A DNA stretch of 64,000 bases, taken from positions 418,691 to 482,690 of the forward strand of contig NZ_JADQTO010000005.1 in NCBI RefSeq assembly GCF_015704865.1, read 5' to 3'. The position numbers and the translations under genes are program-made. The notes under the pieces are model-generated. The model was not told the DNA's origin. It did not search any database and saw nothing but the letters and a program-made list of their open reading frames with translations. Numbering within the stretch: position 1 is the first letter of the stretch; every line of letters starts with the position of its first letter. Of this stretch, positions 44,303-54,031 are shown one piece after another. This DNA is from Actinoplanes aureus. GTDB taxonomy: Bacteria; Actinomycetota; Actinomycetes; Mycobacteriales; Micromonosporaceae.

Positions 44303-45769
44303 TCAGGCGGCCAGGTTCTTGCGGGCGCGCTTGTTCGCGTACATCCGGGCATCGGCGGTGGCCAGCAGCACGTCCGGGGCGACCTCGCGGCGTTCGGCCC
44401 ACAGCGTGGTGCCGACCGCCGCGGTGACCCGCAGCCGTTTCCCCTGCCAGGGCAGCGGCTGGGCGACGGCGCCGGCGATCCGGTCGCTCAGCGCGTACGC
44501 GGACGCCTCGTCGGTGTCCGGGCAGAAGATCAGGAACTCGTCGCCGCCGATCCGGGCCACCACGTCCCCGGGGCGCACCACCGCGCTGATCCGGTCGGCC
44601 GTGGCACGCAGGATCTCGTCGCCGGCCTCGTGGCCGTACCGGTCGTTGACCGGCTTGAAGTCGTTCAGGTCGCAGTAGATCAGCGCCAGGTCGCCGGCGG
44701 TGCCGGCGGCGTGCCGGGCGATGGCCCGTTCCATCAGCGTGAACAGCCGGCGCCGGTTGACCAGCCCGGTCAGCTCGTCGTGCGCGGCCTGGTGTGCCAG
44801 CGCACGCTGGTCGCGGGCGCGCTGCGCGTTCAGCCGGCTGAGCCGGACCATGACCAGCGGGATGCTGAGCACCGGCGCGAGCGTGAGCAGCAGCCCGTCC
44901 GGCGGCTCGCCGAGCAGCTGCCCGATGCCGCCGACCACCGGGACGACCAGCATCGCGGCGCCGAACATCTCCAGCTGCCGGCGCGGGCCCCGGCCGGTGG
45001 CCGGGACGCTGGGCTCCATCAGGGCACGCACGCTGGGGTGGAGGCCGGCGGCGCCGAGGCACAGGTAGCCGAGGGCGAAACAGAGCGCCGGCAAGGACCC
45101 CTGGTGCCCCGAGGCCGACGGCATCATGTTGACCGCCGCCGTACCGGCGACGGTGCAGCCGAGCGCGGCGAACAGGTAGCCCAGGCACGCCCGGCCGGAG
45201 CCGCAGGTGCGGGCCACTCGCAGCAGGGCGCCGCAGATCCCGAACAGCACCAGGAGCTGGGTGAGCACGATCAGCTGCTGACCGATGCCGGCGTGTTCGT
45301 GCAGCATCCGGGGGCGGAACACGAACTCCCACACCGGTGCCGCCACCGCGATGCCGGCCACCGCCGCGTCGATGGTGCCGCTGCCGTCGCGCGGGGCGTG
45401 CCGCAGCACGATCATCAGGCTGGCGGCGAGCATGAGGGCGTATCCGCCGATCTGCGGCGGCACGACCAGCCAGGGCGGCGGCTCGGCCCACGGCATGGGC
45501 AGCACGGCGGTCAGCAGCCAGGCCCCGTTCACCACGCTGAGCGACACCATCGCGATGATCACCAGGAGCCAGGGGCGGCGGTCGCTCACCCGGTTCACGC
45601 GCACGCCGATCAGCACGGCCACCGCGGCGATCAGGCCGGAGGCGAACAGCAGGGCGAGGCGTACGGTCGCCGAACCGGTCAGGTGCCCGATCGCGAACGC
45701 CGTCGCCAGCACCACGAAACCGGCCGTCACCCCAGCGGGGCGCGGCCGCGAAGACCCTGGCAAGCGCAC
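44303..45769 (-). CDS. Membrane-bound diguanylate cyclase (GGDEF)
   Basis: The product is 488 residues: about nine or ten membrane helices (residues 12-320) and a C-terminal GGDEF domain (about 325-485). The signature is an intact GGDEF, and RPGD five residues upstream is the product-inhibition I-site. It is therefore probably an active, feedback-controlled c-di-GMP synthase, in contrast to the altered TGDEF protein at 22940. The start may be slightly downstream. Confidence 0.9.
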   Translation of the reverse strand: MRLPGSSRPRPAGVTAGFVVLATAFAIGHLTGSATVRLALLFASGLIAAVAVLIGVRVNRVSDRRPWLLVIIAMVSLSVVNGAWLLTAVLPMPWAEPPPWLVVPPQIGGYALMLAASLMIVLRHAPRDGSGTIDAAVAGIAVAAPVWEFVFRPRMLHEHAGIGQQLIVLTQLLVLFGICGALLRVARTCGSGRACLGYLFAALGCTVAGTAAVNMMPSASGHQGSLPALCFALGYLCLGAAGLHPSVRALMEPSVPATGRGPRRQLEMFGAAMLVVPVVGGIGQLLGEPPDGLLLTLAPVLSIPLVMVRLSRLNAQRARDQRALAHQAAHDELTGLVNRRRLFTLMERAIARHAAGTAGDLALIYCDLNDFKPVNDRYGHEAGDEILRATADRISAVVRPGDVVARIGGDEFLIFCPDTDEASAYALSDRIAGAVAQPLPWQGKRLRVTAAVGTTLWAERREVAPDVLLATADARMYANKRARKNLAA

Positions 45770-45808
45770 GACCGCACTATCGCCCGCCGGGACCGCGTCC
45801 TGAGGAAC

Positions 45809-46888
45809 CTAGCCGGGGTTGCCGGCGGTGCGCCCGGCCCGGCGGGCGGCGTCGATGACCGGGTCGGTCTCGTCGTCGAACTGGCCGATCACCTGCTCGA
45901 GGAGGTCCTCGAGGGTGACCAGGCCGATCACGCGGCCGGCGTCGGCGACCAGTGCGAGGTGGCCGCGCCGCTGGCGCATCGCGGCGATGGCGTCCAGCAC
46001 GCTGGTGCCGGCCGGCAGTGACAACGGCGCGGACATCAGACTCCCGGCCGTGGCGGACTCGCCGCTGCTGGTGGCCTTCGCGGCGTCGCGGACGTGTACG
46101 ACGCCGACCAGCGTGCCGCCGGCGCCGGTGACCGGGAGCCGCGACCGGCCGGTCTCGAGGCTGCGCAGCTCGACGGCGCGGCCGTCGGCGCCGGCGTCCA
46201 CCGAGACGATCCCGGCGATCGGGACCATCACCTCGCGGACCGTGGTCGACTGCACCTCGAGCATGGCGGTGAGCAGCTCGTGTTCCGCGTCGGCGATGGT
46301 GCCGTGCTCCTTGGAGGTGTGCAGCAGCATGCGCAGCTGCTCGGGGTTGTGCACCTGGGCCAGCTCGTCCTGCGGTGTCACCTTGACCAGGCGCAGGCAG
46401 GCGTTGGCCAGCCCGTTGAGCGCGGCGAGGACCGGGCGCAGGACGGTGGTGAAGCCGACGAACGGGATGGCGAGCAGCTGCGCCGAGGTCTCCGGGTGGC
46501 TGATCGCCCACGACTTGGGTGCCATCTCGCCGACCACCACGTGCAGGAAGCCGACCAGGGCGACGGCCAGGACGAAGGCGATGACGTACGCCGCGCCCTC
46601 CGGCAGGCCGACCGCGGTGAACACCGGTTCGAGCAGGTGGGCCACGGTCGGTTTGGCCAGCGCGCCGAGGCCCAGCGTGCACAGCGTGATGCCGAGCTGC
46701 GCCCCGGCCAGCATCATCGACAGCCGGCGGGTGCCGGCCAGCGCCGCCCGGGCGCCGCGCGAGCCGTCGGCGGCGGCCTGCTCAAGCCGGTGCCGTTTCG
46801 CGGCGACCAGCGCGAACTCCGCCGCGACGAAGAACCCGTTGAGGGCCAGCAACAGTACCGAGACGAGCAGCGCCCAGGGTGTGCTCAT
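45809..46888 (-). CDS. CorC/HlyC-family membrane protein with CBS domains
   Basis: The product is 359 residues. A DUF21/CNNM membrane domain with four helices (about 1-190) precedes a CBS pair (about 205-335; VREVMVPIAGIVSVD and VTLEDLLEQVIGQFDDE). The family is linked to Mg2+ and Co2+ transport. The C-terminal CorC_HlyC domain present in its partner is missing here. The ATG overlaps the stop of the longer paralogue (ATGA), so a heteromer is plausible. Confidence 0.9.
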   Translation of the reverse strand: MSTPWALLVSVLLLALNGFFVAAEFALVAAKRHRLEQAAADGSRGARAALAGTRRLSMMLAGAQLGITLCTLGLGALAKPTVAHLLEPVFTAVGLPEGAAYVIAFVLAVALVGFLHVVVGEMAPKSWAISHPETSAQLLAIPFVGFTTVLRPVLAALNGLANACLRLVKVTPQDELAQVHNPEQLRMLLHTSKEHGTIADAEHELLTAMLEVQSTTVREVMVPIAGIVSVDAGADGRAVELRSLETGRSRLPVTGAGGTLVGVVHVRDAAKATSSGESATAGSLMSAPLSLPAGTSVLDAIAAMRQRRGHLALVADAGRVIGLVTLEDLLEQVIGQFDDETDPVIDAARRAGRTAGNPG

Positions 46889-48246
46889 CCCGGCACCTCC
46901 CCGTTCCCGCCGGGGATCAGGGTGAGCGCCACCCGGTCCGGGACGTGCCGGCGTACGGCCAGCACCGTCAGCCGCGCCATCCCCTGCGGCTGCGGCACAC
47001 CGTCCTCGTCGACCGTCGGCGGCAGCTCGACCTCGACCTGCTCCCGGGCCGTGGGCAGGCGGCCCAGCCGCTCCAGGATCAGCCCGGACACGGTGTCGTA
47101 CGCGTCGTCGTCGGGCAGCCGCACCCCGGTGGCGTCGGCGATCTCGTCGACCCGGGCCCGGCCGGGGATCGTCCAGGAGTCTTCGCCGGTCCGCTCGATG
47201 ACCGGCTCCGGCAGGTCGTCCTCGTCGCGGATCTCACCGACCAGCTCCTCGGCGACGTCCTCGAGGGTGATGATCCCGGCGAACCCGCCGTACTCGTCCA
47301 CGACGATCGCCATCTGCCGGTGCGCCGCCTTCAGCCGATCGAGGACCTCCGGCAGCCGGGCGGACTCCGGCAGGGCGACCGCGTCGGTGGCGAGTCCGCG
47401 CACCGCGGTGGTGGCGCGGGCGGCGGGTTCCAGGGTGACCACGTCGGCGATGGTGACCACGCCGACCACGTCGTCCACGTCGTCACCGATCACCGGGAAC
47501 CGGGAGTGGCCGGTGTCCAGCAGCTCGACCACCCGGGACGCCGGCTCACCGGCCCGGATCGTGGTGACGTCGACCCGTGGCCGCATCGCCTCGGCGGCGG
47601 TGTGTACCCGGAAGTCCAGGCCGTGGTCGAGCAGCCGGGCGGCCCGCGCGTCGAGGGCGCCCCGAGTGCTGGCGGTGGCGATGATCCGGTCCAGGTCCTC
47701 GGTGGTGGCGCCCTGCGGCAGCTCCTCGACCGGTTCGATGCCGACGGCGCGCAGCAGCCGGGTCGCGGTGCCGTCGAACAGCCGGATCAGCGGGCCGGCC
47801 ACGGTCAGGTAGATCAGCGTGGAGCGGGACAGCGCCCGGGCCAAGGTCTCCGGCTTGGCGATGGCCAGGTTCTTCGGCGCCAGCTCGCCGAGCACCATCT
47901 GCACGACGGTGGCGAACAGCAGCGCGAACACCATCGACACCGACGCGCTGGCCGCCTCGGACAGCCCGGTGGCGCCGAGCAGTTCGGCGGTCCCGCGGCC
48001 CAGGTACGGCTCGGCGACGTACCCGGCGAGCAGGGCGGTCACGGTGATGCCCACCTGGGCGCCGGAGAGCACGAACGACAACTTCTGGGTGACCCGCAGC
48101 GCCCGCTCCGCGGCGGCGTCACCCTGGTCGGCCAGCGCCCGCAGCTGCTCGCGGTCGACAGCCACGTAGGCGAACTCCTGAGCCACGAAGTAGCCCGTCG
48201 CCGCGGTCAGCAGCACGATCGTCAGGACGCCGATGAGGATCAGCAT
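46885..48246 (-). CDS. CorC/HlyC-family membrane protein with CBS and transporter-associated domains
   Basis: About 453 residues. A CNNM-type membrane domain (about 1-190), a CBS pair (about 205-340; RFPVIGDDVDDVVGVV and GIITLEDVAEELVGEI) and a C-terminal CorC_HlyC domain (about 355-435; WTIPGRARVDEI). ATG 48246 is preferred because the first membrane helix begins there. It is the first gene of a two-gene operon with its shorter paralogue. Confidence 0.9.
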   Translation of the reverse strand: MLILIGVLTIVLLTAATGYFVAQEFAYVAVDREQLRALADQGDAAAERALRVTQKLSFVLSGAQVGITVTALLAGYVAEPYLGRGTAELLGATGLSEAASASVSMVFALLFATVVQMVLGELAPKNLAIAKPETLARALSRSTLIYLTVAGPLIRLFDGTATRLLRAVGIEPVEELPQGATTEDLDRIIATASTRGALDARAARLLDHGLDFRVHTAAEAMRPRVDVTTIRAGEPASRVVELLDTGHSRFPVIGDDVDDVVGVVTIADVVTLEPAARATTAVRGLATDAVALPESARLPEVLDRLKAAHRQMAIVVDEYGGFAGIITLEDVAEELVGEIRDEDDLPEPVIERTGEDSWTIPGRARVDEIADATGVRLPDDDAYDTVSGLILERLGRLPTAREQVEVELPPTVDEDGVPQPQGMARLTVLAVRRHVPDRVALTLIPGGNGEVPG

Positions 48247-48425
48247 GCCCGGTCCCGGCTGTCGAACACGCACGAAAACTAGCACGCGGTCCGGCGTGCG
48301 CGGCCGTCAGCCGCCGCTACCCGGATGCGCCGGTTCAGTCCGCTCATGCCGTCTCGGCGGCGTAATACCGGCCATTACCTCACGGGTAATCGCCAGGCTC
48401 CGGCATACGCGTGAGGATCGATGAC

Positions 48426-48773
48426 ATGACCGCTTACGCAATCGCGCACCTCCGTCCGAACGGCATGAACGAAGAGATCATCGACTACATCGACCGCATC
48501 CAGGACACGATGGACCCGTACGGCGGCCGGTTCCTGGTGCACATGGCCGAGGTCGAGGTCATCGAAGGCGACTGGCCGGGCACCGTGGTGATGCTGGAGT
48601 TCCCGGACCTGGACGCGATCCGCACCTGGTACGCGTCCCCGGCCTACCAGGAGATCCTCCCGCTGCGCACCCGCCACATGGACGCCGACATCATCATCGT
48701 CGACGGCGTCCCGGCGGGATACGACCCGCGCGAGTCTGCCGCCGCGCTGCGCCGCAGCCTGGCCGAGGCCTGA
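48426..48773 (+). CDS. DUF1330-like protein
   Basis: The product is 115 residues, ferredoxin-like alpha/beta fold. Markers: AIAHLRPNG, GGRFLVHMAEVEVIEG, TVVMLEFPDLDAIRTWYASPAY. ATG 48426 has GAGG 9 bases upstream and gives the usual family start. Function unknown. It is followed by a convergent gene. Confidence 0.85.
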   Translation: MTAYAIAHLRPNGMNEEIIDYIDRIQDTMDPYGGRFLVHMAEVEVIEGDWPGTVVMLEFPDLDAIRTWYASPAYQEILPLRTRHMDADIIIVDGVPAGYDPRESAAALRRSLAEA

Positions 48774-48809
48774 CAGGCTTGCCGGTCCAGCTCCGGGGTA
48801 CGCGCGGTG

Positions 48810-49643
48810 TCAGGCGGCTGCGCGCGTGCGGGGCAGGCTGCGCAGGAACGCTTCCAGCCCGGCCAGGTCATCGGTGTTGATGTGGTCGACATCGGCGGCC
48901 ACCAGCTCCCGCCAGACCGCCTCGCGGGCCGGGCCGGGCAGGTCCGGCGTCGCCCAGAAGCGGACCCGCTGCCCGGCGGCGTGCGCGTCCCGGACGAACT
49001 GGTGCAGCTTCGCGCGTTCGGCCTCCGGCATCGGGCCGACGCCCTGCCAGGTGAACAGGTTGTTCCAGTTGTCGCTGATCAGCGGGATGAACGAGGCCGG
49101 CACCCCGGAGTTCAGGTCGGCGCTGCGACCGTCGTAGAAGGCGTACCGCACACGCTGCGCCTGCATCAGCTCACGCGGCCGGTCACCGCTGACCACCACG
49201 GTGACGGAGTCCCGGTGGACCCGGCCGTAGCGGTACGACGTCAGCATCTTCCGGTACGCGCGCAGCACCCGGTCCAGCTCGGTGTAGGTCGCCGCCCCGG
49301 TGTTCTTGATGTCGACCAGCAGCTGCAGCGATCGCACCTTGCCGCTGCGGGTGAGCCGGGCGAGCGGGTCCAGGTAGAGGCTCTGCAGAGTGCGGCCCGG
49401 CACCACGTCCTCCGGGTCGTGCGCGACCAGCAGCTCGCCGCCGACCAGGTAGATGTCGGCTTCCACGCTGGTGAAGCCGTGCGACAGCGCGTCGAACAGC
49501 GGACGCTCGTGCTCGTAGTCGTTGTGGGCGTGAGCGCGCGCCAGCGGGCGTACCCCGTGGCGGTCGCCCGCCTGCGCGGCGGTGGCGCCGGTGAACAGCA
49601 GCGCGCACACCGCGAGGAGCGTGCAGAGAACTCGACGAATCAT
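48810..49643 (-). CDS. Secreted AIM6-like glycerophosphodiester phosphodiesterase
   Basis: The product is 277 residues with a signal peptide (MIRRVL, hydrophobic core, cleavage near AQA). The PI-PLC-like barrel has HAHNDYEHERPLFDAL, EADIYLV, and LLVAHD, the arrangement of AIM6/GDPD-type proteins. It may act on cell-wall or lipid phosphodiesters. The ATG has GGAGGAAAG upstream. Between 49644 and 49822 is a 180-base divergent promoter region without other genes. Confidence 0.85.
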   Translation of the reverse strand: MIRRVLCTLLAVCALLFTGATAAQAGDRHGVRPLARAHAHNDYEHERPLFDALSHGFTSVEADIYLVGGELLVAHDPEDVVPGRTLQSLYLDPLARLTRSGKVRSLQLLVDIKNTGAATYTELDRVLRAYRKMLTSYRYGRVHRDSVTVVVSGDRPRELMQAQRVRYAFYDGRSADLNSGVPASFIPLISDNWNNLFTWQGVGPMPEAERAKLHQFVRDAHAAGQRVRFWATPDLPGPAREAVWRELVAADVDHINTDDLAGLEAFLRSLPRTRAAA

Positions 49644-49822
49644 TCGCTTTCCTCCCGTGGTCGAGGCAGACGCTAAGGAGCCGCCGTGAATCGGCGGTGA
49701 AGCTAATGAAGAGTTTCGATGGCAGCTTAACGCGAAAGAAATCCGCGCGGGTGTGTCCATCCCGGGTGGCCTCGTTCGTGGTGATGGCGTAAGGAGAACA
49801 ACGGGACATCGGAGGAGCCGTC

Positions 49823-50164
49823 ATGAAGTACCTGCTGCTGATCAACGCGGACGCCGTAGACGAGGCCGGAAAGCCGCCGGCGTGCACGCCGGCCGACTGG
49901 ATGGCGTACGACAAGGAGGTCAAGGAGGCCGGCATCTTCGTCTCCGGCGAGTCCCTGGCCGACCTGGTGACCGCGACCACGGTACGGGTGGATGCCGGAG
50001 GCAAACGCACCGTCACCGACGGGCCGTTCGCCGAGACGCGCGAGGTCCTGGGCGGTTTCTACGTCATCGACGTGCCCGACCTGGACGCCGCGCTGGACTG
50101 GGCGGCCCGCTGCCCGGGCGCGCGGGACGGGTCGATCACGGTCCGCCCGGTCGCGGATTTCTGA
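49823..50164 (+). CDS. YCII/DGPF-domain protein
   Basis: The product is 113 residues, a ferredoxin-like YCII domain. The diagnostic motif is TDGPFAETREVLGGFYVIDV. DGPF proteins are constantly found next to ECF42-type sigma factors, as here, and may act in their regulation. GGAGGAG lies 7 bases before the ATG. The stop is 3 bases before the sigma gene. Confidence 0.92.
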   Translation: MKYLLLINADAVDEAGKPPACTPADWMAYDKEVKEAGIFVSGESLADLVTATTVRVDAGGKRTVTDGPFAETREVLGGFYVIDVPDLDAALDWAARCPGARDGSITVRPVADF

Positions 50165-50167
50165 GCC

Positions 50168-51367
50168 GTGACGGCCCCCGTCGAGGCGGTGTTCCGCGAG
50201 GAGTACGGCCGCCTGCTGGCCGCCCTCGTCCGCCGCTTCGGTGACCTGGATCTGGCCGAGGAGGTCACCTCGGAGGCGATCGAGGCGGCGCTGCTGCATT
50301 GGCCGTCCGAGGGCGTACCGCCGAAACCCGGGGCCTGGCTGATGACCACCGCCCGCCGCAAGGCCGTCGACCGGTTGCGACGCGACCGGGTGCTGGCCAC
50401 CCGGCTGGCGGTGCTCCAGGTGGAGGCGGACCGGGCCGGCCCGGTGCCGGCCGTCGAGGCCGGCGCCGACCTGCCGGACGACCGCCTCCAGCTCTTCTTC
50501 ACCTGCGCGCACCCGGCGCTCGCCGCCGACGACCGGATCGCGCTGACCCTGCGCTGCCTGGGCGGCCTGACCACGCCGGAGGTCGCGCGGGCGTTCCTGG
50601 TGCCGGCCGAGACGATGGCCAAGCGCATCACCAGGGCCAAGAAGAAGATCCGCGAGGCGCGGATCCCGTTCCGGGTGCCGGGTCAGGACGAACTGCCGGA
50701 ACGGCTGCCGGTGGTGCTGCAGGCGATCTACTCGATCTTCACCGAGGGGTACGCGGCACAGCGCCCGGACCTCGCGGAAGAGGCGATCCGGCTCACCCGG
50801 ATCCTGCACCGGTTGCTGCCCGGCGAGCGGGAGATCCCCGGCCTGCTGGCGCTGATGCTGCTGGTGCACGCCCGGCGGGACGCGCGGGACGGCGGGCTCC
50901 TCCTGCTGGCCGAGCAGGATCGGGCCCGCTGGGACCGGCCGATGATCGACGAGGGACGGAACCTGGTGGTGGCCGCGCTGACCGGCGGGCCACCCGGGCC
51001 GTACGGGGTGCAGGCGGCCATCGCGGCCCTGCACGACGAGGCGGACGACTTCGCGAGCACCGACTGGCCGCAGATCGTGGCGCTCTACGACGTGCTGCTG
51101 GCGATTACCCCGTCCCCGGTGGTCGCGTTGAACCGGGCCGCCGCCGTGGCGATGCGGGACGGGCCGCAGGCCGGGCTGGATCTGCTCGACGAGCTGGCCG
51201 GGGAGCCGCTGTTGCGTGGCCATCACCCGTACGCCGCCGCCCGGGCCGACCTGTTGCAGCGCCTGGGCCGGCGCGCCGAGGCCGAGTCCGCCTACCGCGA
51301 CGCGCTCCACCTGGCCGGCAGCGAAGCGGAGCGCGCGCTGTTGCGCCGCCGGCTCGGCGCGCTATGA
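50168..51367 (+). CDS. ECF42-type RNA polymerase sigma factor
   Basis: The product is 399 residues. Sigma region 2 (VFREEYGRLLAALVRRFGDLDLAEEV, PGAWLMTTARRKAVDRLRR) and region 4 (ADDRIALTLRCLGGLTTPEVARAFLVP) are followed by a ~200-residue TPR-like C-terminal domain typical of ECF42 sigma factors. No anti-sigma gene is present; the C-terminal domain and the DGPF protein are thought to take that role. GTG start, 3 bases after the DGPF stop. Confidence 0.93.
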   Translation: MTAPVEAVFREEYGRLLAALVRRFGDLDLAEEVTSEAIEAALLHWPSEGVPPKPGAWLMTTARRKAVDRLRRDRVLATRLAVLQVEADRAGPVPAVEAGADLPDDRLQLFFTCAHPALAADDRIALTLRCLGGLTTPEVARAFLVPAETMAKRITRAKKKIREARIPFRVPGQDELPERLPVVLQAIYSIFTEGYAAQRPDLAEEAIRLTRILHRLLPGEREIPGLLALMLLVHARRDARDGGLLLLAEQDRARWDRPMIDEGRNLVVAALTGGPPGPYGVQAAIAALHDEADDFASTDWPQIVALYDVLLAITPSPVVALNRAAAVAMRDGPQAGLDLLDELAGEPLLRGHHPYAAARADLLQRLGRRAEAESAYRDALHLAGSEAERALLRRRLGAL

Positions 51368-52834
51368 CCGCTCGGTCGTGTCCCGCCCGACGGCGGCCCG
51401 TGAGTTCGGGGCGTCGAGCTGGCAGTGAAACGGCTGCGCCGGCGCCGCCACCGGAGGCCGGGCCTCGTTGCGGATGGTCACCGCGGCCAGCGCGCCGGCG
51501 ACCAGGCACAACCCGGCGCAGATCATCGAGGCGGTGTGAAAACCTTCGGTGAACTGTGCCGGCTGCATGTAGGCGCCACCGGTGATACCGGCCGCCGTGG
51601 GCAGCACCGCGACCGCGATCAGCGCGGCCGCCCGGGCCACGTCGTTGTTGACCGCCGATGCCACGCCGGCGTGCCGGGCCGGGACCGCCGCCAGCACGGT
51701 CGCGGTCAGCGGCGCCACGGTCACGGCCAGCCCGAGCCCGAGCACGGTGACGGCGGGCAGCACCTCGGTGAGATACGTGCCGGTCGGCCCGATCCGGCCG
51801 AACAGCGCGAAACCGAGCCCGACCAGCACCGGGCCGGCGCTCATCTGGAGTCTCGGGCCGATGCGGGCGGCCAGGGCGCCGGAGCGGGTGGACAGCAGCA
51901 GCATGATGACGGTGACCGGCAGCAGCGAGATCCCGGCCTGCAGCGGGGTGTACCCGGAGACCTCCTGCAGTTGCAGCGGCAGCAGGAACAACGCGCCGCC
52001 CATCGCGCCGTAGACGATGAAGGTCACCAGGTTGGTGGCGGTGAACTGGGTGGATCGGAACAGGTGCATCGGCAGGATCGGTGCCGGCGTGCGGAGCTCC
52101 CAGAGGACGAAGGCGGTCAGCAGCACGACCCCGACGGTCAGCGCGGCCGGTGACGGCCACTGGATCAGCCCGAAGGTGAGACCGACCAGGCCCAGGGTGA
52201 CCAGGACTCCGCCGATCATGTCGACCCGGCCGGTCGCCAGCGGATCACGCGACTCCGGGATGTGCCGCCGCGAGACGAGGACCACCACGACGGCGATCGG
52301 CAGGTTGATCGCGAAGATCCACCGCCAGGACGCCGCCTGGATCAGCCAGCCGCCGAGGAACGGCCCGATCGCGCTGGCCACACCGGTCAGGCCGGACCAC
52401 GCCCCGATCGCCCGGCCCCGGTCCGCGGGCACGAAGACGGCCTCCAGGATGGCCAGGCTGCCCGGGGTCAGCAGGGCGGCGCCGACACCCTGCAACGCGC
52501 GGGCCGCGATCAGCGACTGCGGGTCCCACGCCACACTGCACAGCAGCGACGCGAGCGCGAACCAGACGATGCCGATGTCGAAGACGCGCCGGCGGCCGTA
52601 CCGGTCGCCCAGCGCGCCGGCCACCAGCAGCAGACCGGCCAGCGTCAGCGTGTAGGCGGTGACCACCCATTGCAGAACCGCGAGGTCGGTGTCGAACTCG
52701 CGGCCGATCGCGGGCAGCGCGATGTTCACCGCCGTGGCGTCGATCGACGCGATCGCCGACCCGCCGACGGTCGCGGCCAGCGTCCACCGGCCTCGTGCGC
52801 TGCCGTACGTGAGCAGCGATGCCGCCTTCACCAT
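51362..52834 (-). CDS. MFS exporter, 14-TM DHA2 family
   Basis: The product is 490 residues with 14 membrane helices. Helix 1 has SIDATAVNIALPAIG, the 2-3 loop GDRYGRRRV, and helix 5 the glycine-rich TGVASAIGPFLGG. ATG 52834 has GAGGGG 3 bases upstream. It overlaps the convergent sigma-factor stop by 6 bases. Proton-coupled drug export is the family role. Confidence 0.92.
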   Translation of the reverse strand: MVKAASLLTYGSARGRWTLAATVGGSAIASIDATAVNIALPAIGREFDTDLAVLQWVVTAYTLTLAGLLLVAGALGDRYGRRRVFDIGIVWFALASLLCSVAWDPQSLIAARALQGVGAALLTPGSLAILEAVFVPADRGRAIGAWSGLTGVASAIGPFLGGWLIQAASWRWIFAINLPIAVVVVLVSRRHIPESRDPLATGRVDMIGGVLVTLGLVGLTFGLIQWPSPAALTVGVVLLTAFVLWELRTPAPILPMHLFRSTQFTATNLVTFIVYGAMGGALFLLPLQLQEVSGYTPLQAGISLLPVTVIMLLLSTRSGALAARIGPRLQMSAGPVLVGLGFALFGRIGPTGTYLTEVLPAVTVLGLGLAVTVAPLTATVLAAVPARHAGVASAVNNDVARAAALIAVAVLPTAAGITGGAYMQPAQFTEGFHTASMICAGLCLVAGALAAVTIRNEARPPVAAPAQPFHCQLDAPNSRAAVGRDTTERS

Positions 52835-52936
52835 GATCCCCTCACCTCTCGTCGATAGCCGAGACCACGGGCAAGCGCAAGATGTGACCGCCAAACCTCA
52901 TACGCACACGCGCCGGAACAGCGACAATCGCTGACT

Positions 52937-54016
52937 ATGAGCAAGGTTATGGGACAAAAGCGATGGATCGGCGCCGCCATCGTGGTGGCCGGGGTGCTAG
53001 CCGGGGGCATCGTTCTGGCCGTGGCCCATGAGGACCGAACCGAGACCGCGGCGGTCACCACCACGACCGTCGACCGTGGCGAGGTCACCGTCGACGTAGC
53101 CACCACCGGCACCGTCGAACCGGCCACCACCCGCAGCCTCTCCTTCGCGGTCGGCGGCACGGTGGAGTCGGTGGCCGCCCAGGCCGGCAACCGGATCAAG
53201 GCCGGCCAGACCCTCGCCACGCTCGACGACACCGGCGCGGCCGGGGACGTCAGCGACGCCCAGAGCCGGCTCGCCGAGGCGCAGGCCCGGCTCGCCTCCG
53301 CCACTCACGCGGCCGTGACCACCACGAGGAACGCCACCGCCTGCGCCCACGACAGCGCGACGCCGGCCGCGGCCGCCTGCGCCACCCGCGGCTACCCGGA
53401 CACCGGCTCGGACCAGGTGCTCAGCGCTCAGCAGGCGGTCAACCGGGCGGCGAAGGCGGTCGAGGACGCGCGGGACGCCCTCGACGGCACGGTCATCAAG
53501 GCACCCATGGCCGGCACCGTGGTCTCGGTCGCCGCCCGCGTCGGCGACCAGGTGCCGGGCGGATCCACCGTGGTCAGCCTGGCGGACACGTACACGATGC
53601 AGGTGCGGGCGGACTTCCCGGAGGCGGACGCGGGCGCCCTCGCCGCGGGACAGCCCGCCACGGTCACGCCGGCCGGCTCCGACGAGGCGTTCGACGCGAA
53701 GGTGGTGCGGGTCGATCCGGTCGGCACCTCCGACGGCACCCTGGTCCGGTACGGCGTACTGCTCTCCTTCGCGGACTCGCCGGACGACCTGCTGCTCGGG
53801 CAGAGCGCCCAGGTCAAGGTCCGCACCGGCGAGGTCACCTCGGCGGTACGCGTGCCCTCCACCGCGGTACGCGAGGTCTCCGGGGGATCGGGGACGGTCC
53901 TCGTGCGTACCGGGAACCGGTCGGAACGACGCGCTGTGGCCGTCGGGCTCCGGGGCGACCGGTACACCGAGATAACCGACGGACTAGCTGAAGGCGAACA
54001 AATCGTACGTTTCTGA
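52937..54016 (+). CDS. Efflux periplasmic-adaptor-type (HlyD/MacA) protein
   Basis: The product is 359 residues. One N-terminal membrane helix (about 10-30), lipoyl half-motifs flanking a short helical hairpin, and a beta-barrel domain. The hairpin region contains a Cys-bearing insert (ATACAHDSATPAAAACATRG) that may form a disulphide. In Gram-positive bacteria such adaptors work with MacB-type transporters. It begins a five-gene efflux operon. Confidence 0.88.
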   Translation: MSKVMGQKRWIGAAIVVAGVLAGGIVLAVAHEDRTETAAVTTTTVDRGEVTVDVATTGTVEPATTRSLSFAVGGTVESVAAQAGNRIKAGQTLATLDDTGAAGDVSDAQSRLAEAQARLASATHAAVTTTRNATACAHDSATPAAAACATRGYPDTGSDQVLSAQQAVNRAAKAVEDARDALDGTVIKAPMAGTVVSVAARVGDQVPGGSTVVSLADTYTMQVRADFPEADAGALAAGQPATVTPAGSDEAFDAKVVRVDPVGTSDGTLVRYGVLLSFADSPDDLLLGQSAQVKVRTGEVTSAVRVPSTAVREVSGGSGTVLVRTGNRSERRAVAVGLRGDRYTEITDGLAEGEQIVRF

Positions 54017-54031
54017 TGATTCAATGACCAG